Assembly: GCF_934295145.1 (NCBI RefSeq)
Contig: NZ_CAKRAS010000048.1
Location: 1-24,377 of the forward strand
Reading direction: 5' to 3'
Length of the DNA stretch: 24,377 bases
From: an uncultured Eubacterium sp.
Lineage (GTDB): Bacteria; Bacillota; Clostridia; Lachnospirales; Lachnospiraceae
Shown here in pieces: positions 13,803 to 20,669 of this stretch. A model generated the notes under the pieces. That model was not told the DNA's origin and did not search any database. It saw only the letters and a program-made list of their open reading frames with translations. The translations under genes were made by a program, and so were the position numbers. Each line of letters starts with the position of its first letter. Within the stretch, counting starts at the first letter, position 1.

Positions 13803-15167
13803 ATGTACGATTTAGTAATTAAAAACGGTCTGGTATATCAGGATAAGAATTTTTATCCGCTGACCGTTTGTGTAAAAGGAGAAAAGATTGCGGCACTGAT
13901 GGCGCCGGATGCTGAAGTAGAAGCAGTAGAAGTATTAGATGCAAAAGGAAAACATATTTTACCAGGATTCATTGATCCGCATTGCCATATGAGAGATCCG
14001 GGACTGACACAGAAAGAAGATTTTTATACAGGAACCTGTGCAGCAGCGCATTCCGGAATCACCATGATCATGCCGCAGCCAAATACAAAACCGGTTCCAT
14101 CCACACTGGATGCTTATATGGAGCAGGTAAATGCAGGAAAAGAAAAAGCAGTCGTAGATTTTAATCCGATCGGAAGTCCGCTTGGATCAGCAGAAGATGT
14201 AGAGCAGATTGCAAATGCCGGAACGATGTGGTTTAAGATTTTTGAAAAAGTAGCTACATATCCTTACAATACGACAGCGGGTACACTGGATACACACAAG
14301 ATTTTTGAAGCGTTCCAGAACTGTGCGGCAAACGGAAAATACTGCAGTGTGCATCCGTTTGATAAATATTTCTTTGATGCAGCAGTAGAAAAAGTAAAAG
14401 CGGAAGGAAAAGAGGTCACACTTCGCAATGTACGTCATCTCTGGTATAGCGATGAGGAAATGACAGGAGCTGCTTATCAGTTATCTTATTATGCAAAGAA
14501 AGCCGGATTAAACTGGTATGCAATGCATTGCTGGATGCCTGGCTACATTGATCTTGTTCGTATGCTGAAAGCAAGAGGCGAGATGAAGATTGTTTCTTCC
14601 TGTGAGTATATGCCGGCCATTAATGCATCCGATGAAATCTGGGATATTGAAAACCAGAAGTTTATTTACATCAATCATGATGCTGCACCGGATCTTGATA
14701 AAATTTGGGAGGGTATCCAGGATGGAACCATTGATATGATGGGATCGGATCACGCACCGTGCAAACCGGAAGAGTACAATCCGGATGATGCATTACATAC
14801 AAGTGCAGGATTTGCAATGCTGGATTATTATGGACATCTGCTTGTAAGTCATGTAAATGAGGGACATTATTCTCTGCAGAGACTTGTTGAAATCACATCT
14901 GAAAACTGTGCAAAAACCTTTGGATTATATCCGAGAAAAGGTTCTAATATTGTAGGTACAGATGCAGATTTTACCATTATAGATATGAATGAGGAATGGG
15001 AGATCACAAAAGAAGATAAAGTATATACCAAGACTCAGACAATTCCATATGTTGGCCGTAAAATGCATGGAAAAGTAACACAGACAATCGTACGTGGCCG
15101 TATCGTTATGAGCGATGGCGTTGTAGACTGTGAACCGGGATATGGTAAATATATTATGGTAGAGTAA
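13803..15167 (+). CDS. Dihydroorotase-like amidohydrolase
   Basis: The 454-residue protein belongs to the amidohydrolase superfamily, close to dihydroorotases, hydantoinases and allantoinases, which open cyclic ureides. The dinuclear metal site is complete: H60 and H62 in DPHCHMRDPG, the likely carboxylated K145 in WFKIFEK, H184, H242 and D316 in GSDHAP. R64 and N94 (PQPNTKP) match the residues that hold the substrate carboxylate in dihydroorotase, and KEDFYTGT is also DHOase-like. The NPPLR-type segment of biosynthetic DHOase is replaced by EYMPAINASDEIW, so specificity may be shifted. The context (after a PyrK/PyrD-like pair, before an aspartate-type lyase) suggests hydrolysis of dihydroorotate or an analogue to an N-carbamoyl amino acid. 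GAGAGG precedes the ATG. Confidence 0.85.
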   Translation: MYDLVIKNGLVYQDKNFYPLTVCVKGEKIAALMAPDAEVEAVEVLDAKGKHILPGFIDPHCHMRDPGLTQKEDFYTGTCAAAHSGITMIMPQPNTKPVPSTLDAYMEQVNAGKEKAVVDFNPIGSPLGSAEDVEQIANAGTMWFKIFEKVATYPYNTTAGTLDTHKIFEAFQNCAANGKYCSVHPFDKYFFDAAVEKVKAEGKEVTLRNVRHLWYSDEEMTGAAYQLSYYAKKAGLNWYAMHCWMPGYIDLVRMLKARGEMKIVSSCEYMPAINASDEIWDIENQKFIYINHDAAPDLDKIWEGIQDGTIDMMGSDHAPCKPEEYNPDDALHTSAGFAMLDYYGHLLVSHVNEGHYSLQRLVEITSENCAKTFGLYPRKGSNIVGTDADFTIIDMNEEWEITKEDKVYTKTQTIPYVGRKMHGKVTQTIVRGRIVMSDGVVDCEPGYGKYIMVE

Positions 15168-15175
15168 ATAAATAC

Positions 15176-15229
15176 ATGCCGCAGGCTGCGTCAGAAGGAG
15201 GGAGTACCCGCTGATTAAATCTGCGGCAT
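15176..15229 (+). terminator. Hairpin between the amidohydrolase and lyase genes
   Basis: ATGCCGCAG (15176-15184) pairs with CTGCGGCAT (15221-15229) around a 36-nt loop and is followed by TTGCTTT. The loop holds AAGGAGGGAG and a small TCAG/CTGA pairing. Lying inside the presumed operon, it would act as a partial terminator or an mRNA-processing/stability element. Confidence 0.5.
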
Positions 15230-15263
15230 TTGCTTTACAGAAATAGAAAAGGACTGGAATAAA

Positions 15264-16583
15264 ATGAGAAAAATTTTACCTGAAATAGAACAGATATTAT
15301 CAGAAAAAGGATTGTTCAGCCGTTGGCTTAAGGTGGAAAAAGCGCTTGCCAATGCGCAGGCGGCACTGGATATCATTCCACAGAAGGCAGCAGATGATAT
15401 AAGCAGAAATGCAAAAACAGAATGTCTGGAACTGGAAAAATATCATGAAATCTATGAAAAAACAGGGCATCCTATGGTATCCCTACTCCGCCTGCTGGAG
15501 AAAGCTGCCGGAGAAGAAAGCGGACAGTACATCCATCTGGGAGCTACGACCCAGGATATTATAGATACCGGTATGGTACTTGCTCTGAAAGAAATGTTTG
15601 ACAAAGCGGAAGAAAAGCTTTGCAGTATCATTACATCAGTTTGTAATCTGGCAGAGAACTACGCAGACACACCGATGATGGGACGGACACATAATATTCA
15701 GGCATTGCCAATCACATTTGGATATAAAGCAGCTGTCTGGGGTGGTGAGCTTGGACGCTGCCTGGACAGAGTACGTGAGAGCAAAGAGAGAGTTCTTGCA
15801 TTACAGCTGTCCGGAGCGGTAGGATCTATGGTTTCTTTTGGAGAAAACGGAGAAAAGATCCAGGAACTAATGGCAGAAGAACTGGAACTTTCAACACCGG
15901 ATATCTGCTGGCACGCATGTCGTGACCGTTATGTGGAATTTGGTAACGACATGGCTTATATCGGCGGTGCACTGGCCAGAATCGCCGATGAGGTATATCT
16001 GCTGATGGGTACAGAATTTGGTGAGTTATCCGAATACTGGGGCGAGGGCCGTGTCGGATCTTCCACTATGCCGCATAAAGTAAATCCGACCAGTACACAG
16101 CACATGAAAGCGAAAGCAACACATCTTCGTTATCATGCAGCACAGATCGCAGAACTGGCACTGGTAGATCATGAACGCAACATGCAGCATTTTATCGGGG
16201 AGAGAAAACTGATGGAGGAAATCTGTCTGTATGCGGCAGAACTTCTGGACAGAGGCGATGAACTTTTAGAGACCTTAGTTGTAAATAGCGAAAAAATGAA
16301 AGAAAATATTGATCTGCTCGGCGGGCTGACACAGTCTGAACATGTCATGCTGGCTCTGGGTAAAAAAATCGGAAAACAGCATGCACATCACATTGTAAAT
16401 GAGATTGCGGTTCGTTCTTTCAAAGAAAATCTGAATTTCGAGCAGGAACTCTGTAAGGATGAGAGAGTAAATTGTGTTCTTGTACCGGCTGAAATTCATG
16501 AATTGCTGGATCCGATGCAGTACATCGGAAAATGCCCGCAGATGGCACGAAAAGAAGCTGAAATATTACGGAAAAAATTATAA
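15264..16583 (+). CDS. Adenylosuccinate lyase/CMLE-family lyase
   Basis: The 439 residues belong to the fumarase/aspartase superfamily, whose members mostly cleave N-substituted aspartates to fumarate plus an amine. Active-site regions are present: H69 (GHPMV), H91-LGATTQD-98, H143 in GRTHNIQALPITFG, and the signature GSSTMPHKVNP (265-275) containing the mobile catalytic Ser. A C-terminal ADSL-type segment (CPQMARKEAEIL) is also seen. It looks intermediate between PurB and 3-carboxymuconate cycloisomerase. The gene is followed at once by malic enzyme and fumarase, which would consume fumarate. With an upstream dihydroorotase-like enzyme, N-carbamoyl-L-aspartate is an attractive substrate (products fumarate and urea), but this is inference. 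A housekeeping adenylosuccinate lyase is the main alternative. Confidence 0.85.
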   Translation: MRKILPEIEQILSEKGLFSRWLKVEKALANAQAALDIIPQKAADDISRNAKTECLELEKYHEIYEKTGHPMVSLLRLLEKAAGEESGQYIHLGATTQDIIDTGMVLALKEMFDKAEEKLCSIITSVCNLAENYADTPMMGRTHNIQALPITFGYKAAVWGGELGRCLDRVRESKERVLALQLSGAVGSMVSFGENGEKIQELMAEELELSTPDICWHACRDRYVEFGNDMAYIGGALARIADEVYLLMGTEFGELSEYWGEGRVGSSTMPHKVNPTSTQHMKAKATHLRYHAAQIAELALVDHERNMQHFIGERKLMEEICLYAAELLDRGDELLETLVVNSEKMKENIDLLGGLTQSEHVMLALGKKIGKQHAHHIVNEIAVRSFKENLNFEQELCKDERVNCVLVPAEIHELLDPMQYIGKCPQMARKEAEILRKKL

Positions 16584-16611
16584 TGTTTATCAGTTAAAAG
16601 GAGCAGAAAAA

Positions 16612-17784
16612 ATGGATATCAATGAAATTGCATTAAAGAAACATTATGAATTGAATGGTAAAATAGAGGTTGTATCCCGCGCTGCATTAAAAACAAGAGA
16701 TGATCTTTCTGTACTTTATACACCTGGTGTAGCGGCACCGTGTCTGGAGATTCAGAAAGATATCAATAAAAGCTATGAGTTGACAAGAAGAAATAATCTG
16801 GTGGCTGTTGTGACTGACGGTACAGCAGTCCTGGGACTTGGAGATATCGGACCGGAAGCCGGAATGCCGGTTATGGAAGGAAAATGTCTGCTGTTTAAAG
16901 AATTAGGTGATGTAGATGCATTTCCACTTTGTATACAGTCCAGAGATGTCGATACGATTGTTGAGACAGTAGCACAGATTGCGGGCAGTTTTGGAGGAAT
17001 TAATCTGGAAGATATTTCAGCACCGCGTTGCTTTGAAATTGAAGAAAAATTAAAAGACAGACTGGATATTCCGGTATTTCACGATGATCAGCATGGAACA
17101 GCTGTTATTGTTCTAGCTGGAATCATCAATGCATTAAAACTTACCGGAAAGAAAAAAGAACAGTGTAAAGTGGTCGTTAACGGAGCAGGTGCAGCGGGGA
17201 TTGCAATCACAAAACTTTTATTAAATTATGGTTTTGAAAATATCATTATGTGTGACATTCACGGTATGCTGGCTCGAGATGATGAAACCTTAAACTGGGC
17301 ACAGGCAGAGATGGCCCATCGTACCAACCATGAAGTACAGCATGGAACACTGGCCGATGCTTTAGTTGGAGCTGATATTTTCGTAGGAGTTTCAGCACCA
17401 AATATCATCACGGAAGAAATGGTACGCACCATGAATAAGGATTCTATCTTTTTTGCAATGGCAAATCCGACCCCTGAGATCATGCCGAATCTGGCAAGGA
17501 AAGCCGGTGCAGCTGTTGTAGGAACAGGAAGAAGTGATTTTCCAAATCAGATCAATAACGTTATGGCATTTCCGGGTATTTTCCGTGGAGCACTGGATGT
17601 CAGAGCCCGTGAAATCAACGAAGAAATGAAGATGGCAGCAGCTCTTGCGATTGCAGGAACACTTCCGGATGAAGAACTCTGTGCAGACAAGATCGTGACG
17701 GATGCCTTAGATCCGAATATTTTTAAAAATGTATCAGAGGCAGTAAAAGAAGCTGCGATCCGAACAGGAGTAGCCCGTATTTAA
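16612..17784 (+). CDS. Malic enzyme (oxaloacetate-decarboxylating malate dehydrogenase)
   Basis: This enzyme oxidatively decarboxylates L-malate to pyruvate and CO2, making NAD(P)H. The start at 16612 follows AAAAGGAG; the longer open frame begins inside the lyase gene. The 390 residues match the short bacterial form. Key features are Y36 in VLYTPGVA, K91 in MEGKCLLFK, metal ligands E133, D134 and D158-D159 (FHDDQHGTA), the Rossmann loop GAGAAG (191-196), and ANPTPE. D215 at the end of the second Rossmann strand (CDIHG) suggests NAD+ preference, though this is weak evidence. It lies 28 nt after the lyase. In the proposed pathway it drains malate formed from fumarate and regenerates reducing equivalents for the PyrK/PyrD-like step. 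Confidence 0.93.
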   Translation: MDINEIALKKHYELNGKIEVVSRAALKTRDDLSVLYTPGVAAPCLEIQKDINKSYELTRRNNLVAVVTDGTAVLGLGDIGPEAGMPVMEGKCLLFKELGDVDAFPLCIQSRDVDTIVETVAQIAGSFGGINLEDISAPRCFEIEEKLKDRLDIPVFHDDQHGTAVIVLAGIINALKLTGKKKEQCKVVVNGAGAAGIAITKLLLNYGFENIIMCDIHGMLARDDETLNWAQAEMAHRTNHEVQHGTLADALVGADIFVGVSAPNIITEEMVRTMNKDSIFFAMANPTPEIMPNLARKAGAAVVGTGRSDFPNQINNVMAFPGIFRGALDVRAREINEEMKMAAALAIAGTLPDEELCADKIVTDALDPNIFKNVSEAVKEAAIRTGVARI

Positions 17785-17833
17785 GGGATATTTATTAGCA
17801 TATTTTCTAAATGTTATACAAAAATAATAACTG

Positions 17834-17917
17834 GAAAACCATTCACATTTCTTTTTGTTTGAGCTATGATAATAAATAGCACAAAGAAAGCATGATAAAT
17901 GTGAATGGTTTTCTTTT
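17834..17917 (+). terminator. Nested terminator/attenuator between malic enzyme and fumarase
   Basis: GAAAACCATTCACATTT (17834-17850) pairs perfectly with 17897-17913 (17 bp), followed by TTTTT. The 46-nt loop forms an inner hairpin (CTTT/AAAG and GCTAT/ATAGC). The fumarase ribosome binding site begins only a few bases after the U tract, leaving no room for a promoter between them. Fumarase must therefore be transcribed through this hairpin, or from a start just upstream of it. Confidence 0.8.
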
Positions 17918-17937
17918 TAGTTACGAGGAGTAAAAAA

Positions 17938-18783
17938 ATGATCAGAGAAATTAATGTAAAAGAATTAACCGAGAACATCAGTGAGATGTGTATACAGGCA
18001 AATCACTACCTGTCACCGGATATGGATGTGTGCATGAAGCAGGCTGTCGAGACAGAAAAATCCGAGCTTGGAAAAAAAATCCTGAATCAGCTTCAGGAGA
18101 ATCTGGAAATTGCGGACAAAGAGATGATTCCAATCTGTCAGGATACGGGAATGGCAGTTATTTTCATGGAAATCGGCCAGGATGTACATTTTGTGGGCGG
18201 CGATTTTGAGGAAGCGGTCAATGAAGGTGTCCGCCGTGGTTATGTGGACGGCTATCTGAGAAAATCCGTGGTAAAAGATCCGCTGATCCGTGAAAATACA
18301 AAAGATAATACACCGGCAGTTCTGCATACAAAAATTGTTCCGGGAGATAAAGTAAGAATAACTCTCGCACCGAAAGGATTCGGAAGTGAGAACATGAGTC
18401 GTATTTTTATGCTGAAACCGGCAGATGGCATTGAAGGTGTAAAAAATGCAATTCTGACAGCAGTCAGAGATGCAGGACCGAATGCCTGTCCGCCAATGGT
18501 TGTGGGCGTTGGTATCGGTGGAACTTTTGAAAAATGTGCTCTGCTTGCAAAACAGGCTCTGACCAGACCGGTTAATGAACATTCCGATATTCCATATGTC
18601 AAAGAAATGGAAGAAGAGATGTTGACAAAAATCAATCATCTTGGCATCGGACCGGGTGGACTCGGAGGTACAACCACAGCACTGGCAGTAAATATCAATA
18701 CTTATCCGACACATATCGCAGGACTTCCTGTGGCAATCAATATCTGCTGTCATGTCAACAGACATGCGGTAAGAGAACTGTAG
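17938..18783 (+). CDS. Class I fumarate hydratase, alpha subunit
   Basis: This is the N-terminal-domain subunit of an oxygen-sensitive [4Fe-4S] hydro-lyase converting fumarate to L-malate. The start at 17938 (MIREINVKEL) follows GAGGAG; an upstream in-frame start at 17905 lies inside the terminator hairpin. The 281 residues have the cluster cysteines C67 (ICQDTG), C184 (NACPPMVVGVGIGG) and one of C270/C271 (NICCHVNRHA), along with GPGGLGGTTTALAVNI. The beta subunit follows after 17 nt. L-tartrate dehydratase is a related two-subunit alternative, but adjacency to a fumarate-releasing lyase and malic enzyme favours fumarase. Confidence 0.92.
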   Translation: MIREINVKELTENISEMCIQANHYLSPDMDVCMKQAVETEKSELGKKILNQLQENLEIADKEMIPICQDTGMAVIFMEIGQDVHFVGGDFEEAVNEGVRRGYVDGYLRKSVVKDPLIRENTKDNTPAVLHTKIVPGDKVRITLAPKGFGSENMSRIFMLKPADGIEGVKNAILTAVRDAGPNACPPMVVGVGIGGTFEKCALLAKQALTRPVNEHSDIPYVKEMEEEMLTKINHLGIGPGGLGGTTTALAVNINTYPTHIAGLPVAINICCHVNRHAVREL

Positions 18784-18800
18784 GACAGGAGGAAATTATC

Positions 18801-19355
18801 ATGGATAAACATATACATACACCGATCACAGAAGAAATTACCGCTGACTTAAAAGCAGGCGATTACGTTTATATCACAGGTACACTTTACGTGGCCAGAG
18901 ATGCGGCACACAAACGTATGATGGAAGTACTGGATGAAGGAAAAGAACTTCCAATCGACATCAAAGATTGCACGATTTATTACATGGGACCGTCCCCGGC
19001 CAGAGAAGGACGACCGATCGGTTCCGCAGGTCCGACGACCGCAAGCCGTATGGACAAATACGCTCCGCGTTTACTGGATCTTGGCGAAAAAGCCATGATC
19101 GGAAAAGGAAAACGTACCAAAGAGGTCATTGATGCAGTTGTTCGAAACAAAGCAGTTTACTTTGCAGCTATCGGCGGAGCAGGCGCATTGCTTTCAAAAT
19201 GCATCAAAAAATCCGAGATTGTATGCTACGAGGACCTTGGTGCAGAGGCAATCCGCAAGATTGAAGTCGAGGATTTCCCGGTTATTGTAGTCGTAGACTC
19301 CGAGGGAAATAATCTGTATGAAACTGCAATAAAGGAATTTGCTGTGGAAGATTAA
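18801..19355 (+). CDS. Class I fumarate hydratase, beta subunit
   Basis: The 184-residue partner of the upstream alpha subunit corresponds to the C-terminal domain of single-chain class I fumarases and supplies substrate-binding residues. Recognisable segments are GDYVYITGTLYVARDAAHKR (20-39), GPSPAREGRPIGSAGPTT (63-80), SRMDKYAPRLLD (82-93) and AAIGGAGALLSK (122-133). GACAGGAGG precedes the ATG and the spacing to alpha is 17 nt, so the pair is co-translated. It is the last gene of the catabolic cluster; no clear terminator follows in the 96 bases before the next gene. Confidence 0.92.
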   Translation: MDKHIHTPITEEITADLKAGDYVYITGTLYVARDAAHKRMMEVLDEGKELPIDIKDCTIYYMGPSPAREGRPIGSAGPTTASRMDKYAPRLLDLGEKAMIGKGKRTKEVIDAVVRNKAVYFAAIGGAGALLSKCIKKSEIVCYEDLGAEAIRKIEVEDFPVIVVVDSEGNNLYETAIKEFAVED

Positions 19356-19358
19356 ATG

Positions 19359-19386
19359 TCTTTCTGTTTGAGCTGAGAGTATCAAT
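19359..19386 (+). repeat. Imperfect direct repeat flanking the fumarase genes
   Basis: These 28 bases match 17850-17877 (the loop of the hairpin before fumarase alpha) at 22 positions, with TGTTTGAGCT identical. One copy precedes and one follows the fumarase pair. It may be a scar of insertion, a remnant of a duplicated terminator loop, or coincidence. Confidence 0.35.
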
Positions 19387-19451
19387 TTGTTGTCCACTGC
19401 ATATAGCGTCGGGAGTCATTACTCATTTGAAAAAAATATTCTGAAGAAAGA

Positions 19452-19910
19452 ATGTGTGAAATATTGAAGAAAATAGGAATTATTTCAGATACACATAACC
19501 TGCTTCGACCGGAAGTTCTGGAAATATTAAAATCCTGTGACTGCATTGTACATGCAGGTGATGTAACAAAAGAATCTGTGCTGGATCAGATCAGGTTTCT
19601 TGGAAATCTGTATGTTGTCCGTGGCAATAATGACGGTGACTGGGCGAAAAATATTGCCGGAGTGCTGAAATTCGAAATAGATGGTATTCATTTTGTTATG
19701 GCACATGAGCGAAGACATCTGATCAATCAGACAGAAGGGGCGGATGTGGTCATTTTTGGTCATACGCACAAGTATTTTCAGGAACAGGTAGAAAAGACGC
19801 TCTGGTTGAATCCGGGAAGCTGTGGATATCCACGTTTTGGTGGGGCGGTAACAATGGCCGTCATAGAAATAGACCACGGAACATATCATGTCAGAAAAAT
19901 TGACCTTTAA
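19452..19910 (+). CDS. YfcE/MJ0936-type metallophosphoesterase
   Basis: This 152-residue calcineurin-like phosphodiesterase has all metal-site motifs: SDTH (12-15), GDV (36-38), GNND (58-61), AHE (84-86) and GHTH (103-106), then LNPGSCGYPRFG. Family members hydrolyse simple phosphodiesters in vitro; the physiological substrate is generally unknown. The ribosome binding site (GAAGAAAG) is weak, but the start fits the family length. The next gene starts 19 nt after the stop, so they are likely co-transcribed. Confidence 0.88.
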   Translation: MCEILKKIGIISDTHNLLRPEVLEILKSCDCIVHAGDVTKESVLDQIRFLGNLYVVRGNNDGDWAKNIAGVLKFEIDGIHFVMAHERRHLINQTEGADVVIFGHTHKYFQEQVEKTLWLNPGSCGYPRFGGAVTMAVIEIDHGTYHVRKIDL

Positions 19911-19929
19911 GAAGATAGGAGTGAAAATC

Positions 19930-20208
19930 ATGGGAATTCCGGAAATGCTGGATGAATTAAAACAAAAAGCGTGGCATGATGATACACTGCGGCAGGAATT
20001 ACTTGCGACCAGAAAAGATGAACAGCCGTTGACCGCATTTTGCAGAAAATGTCAGGAATACGGATATCCGGTCTATGAGATGGAGCTTGTCCTGGCAGGA
20101 GAGGAATTTTATGCAACCATGAAACGCAGTACAAATGGTGGCGGAGAAAACTCTCCGATGCTGGAAGGTGAAGATGATTTTTATGAATTGTTTTTTGCCG
20201 GATTGTAA
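19930..20208 (+). CDS. Small Nif11-like protein (92 aa)
   Basis: The start at 19930 (MGIPEMLDELKQ) follows ATAGGAGTG. Residues 5-55 resemble a Nif11 domain: an amphipathic helix with DDTLRQELLA, then a spacer, then FCRKCQEYGYPVYEMELV, matching the family's hydrophobic helix ending in GY. The tail, NGGGENSPMLEGEDDFYELF, is Gly- and acid-rich. Nif11 domains occur as leader peptides of modified peptides and in nitrogen-fixation proteins. Here no modifying enzyme is adjacent, although a MacAB-type exporter lies downstream beyond a terminator. Function is unknown, and the family assignment is from pattern only. Confidence 0.5.
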   Translation: MGIPEMLDELKQKAWHDDTLRQELLATRKDEQPLTAFCRKCQEYGYPVYEMELVLAGEEFYATMKRSTNGGGENSPMLEGEDDFYELFFAGL

Positions 20209-20232
20209 ATGCTGAAAATGAAATATTATAAA

Positions 20233-20319
20233 GACAAAATCGGAGAATCGTTCTTCAAACGCTAAACGTTCATTACCCTCACTTAATCGCTTATTGAGGA
20301 AAGATTCTCCGATTTTGTC
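20233..20319 (+). terminator. Long hairpin with two sub-hairpins in the loop
   Basis: GACAAAATCGGAGAATC (20233-20249) pairs perfectly with 20303-20319 (17 bp). The 53-nt loop contains AACG-ctaaa-CGTT and CTCA...TAA-TCGC-TTA...TGAG, giving a three-way-junction-like fold. It follows the Nif11-like gene, but the T tract after it is poor (ATTTCAG). The second sub-hairpin and its flank (TTAATCGC...GAGGAAAGAT) weakly resemble the conserved loop element at 24335-24349. Confidence 0.65.
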
Positions 20320-20410
20320 ATTTCAGTTATGTATATTGATATGTCAGCTACTTCATAATTAGAGCCCTTTTCTGTCTGTTTCTTCCTTAACACAAATGAA
20401 GAAAAATAGA

Positions 20411-20518
20411 AAAACGTGAAAAATAGCAGGAAAATATGCAGAAAAACGTGATATAACACAAGATATATGACAAAAAACGTGAATGTTTGATGAAAACGTT
20501 ATCTGATGAGCAGATAAC
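20411..20518 (+). promoter_or_regulatory. Phased ACGT repeats, cre-like site and dyad upstream of the efflux operon
   Basis: AAAACGTGA occurs at 20411-20419, and AAAAACGTGA at 20442-20451 and 20473-20482, about 31-32 bp (three helical turns) apart. A related AAAACGTT lies at 20493-20500. TGAAAACGTTATCT (20491-20504) matches the cre consensus at all but the last base. The perfect 8-5-8 palindrome GTTATCTG-atgag-CAGATAAC spans 20498-20518. This looks like a multi-site regulator-binding region. The remainder of the 461-base gap holds the hairpin above, a promoter and the leader. Confidence 0.5.
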
Positions 20519-20532
20519 AAAGTCATAAAAAC

Positions 20533-20561
20533 TTAAGAAATTCCTACAAGTTTTATATACT
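20533..20561 (+). promoter_or_regulatory. Putative promoter of the ABC efflux operon
   Basis: TTAAGA (20533-20538) and TATACT (20556-20561) have a 17-bp spacer. A second TATACT at 20564-20569 could shift the start slightly. The leader to the GTG at 20670 is about 100 nt. Confidence 0.5.
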
Positions 20562-20669
20562 TTTATACTTTAGAATAAAAACATCTTAATTATGTTGAAA
20601 TTATACATATATGATATCAACATCAGGTGAAAATCGACAGTATAAGAAAAACAACAGGGAGGACGAATT

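Noticed and set aside
10696..15167. PyrK, PyrD and DHOase-like genes as a de novo pyrimidine operon
   Set aside because: pyrB, pyrE, pyrF and a PyrR-type leader are absent. The genes are interleaved with a permease and controlled by a divergent GntR/FCD regulator. I could not exclude a biosynthetic role because the rest of the genome is not visible, so it remains the main alternative.
18013..18765. 250-codon open frame on the minus strand inside the fumarase alpha gene
   Set aside because: It is antisense to a clear fumarase coding sequence. Its translation is low-complexity (rich in Cys, His, Ile and Phe) and there is no ribosome binding site.
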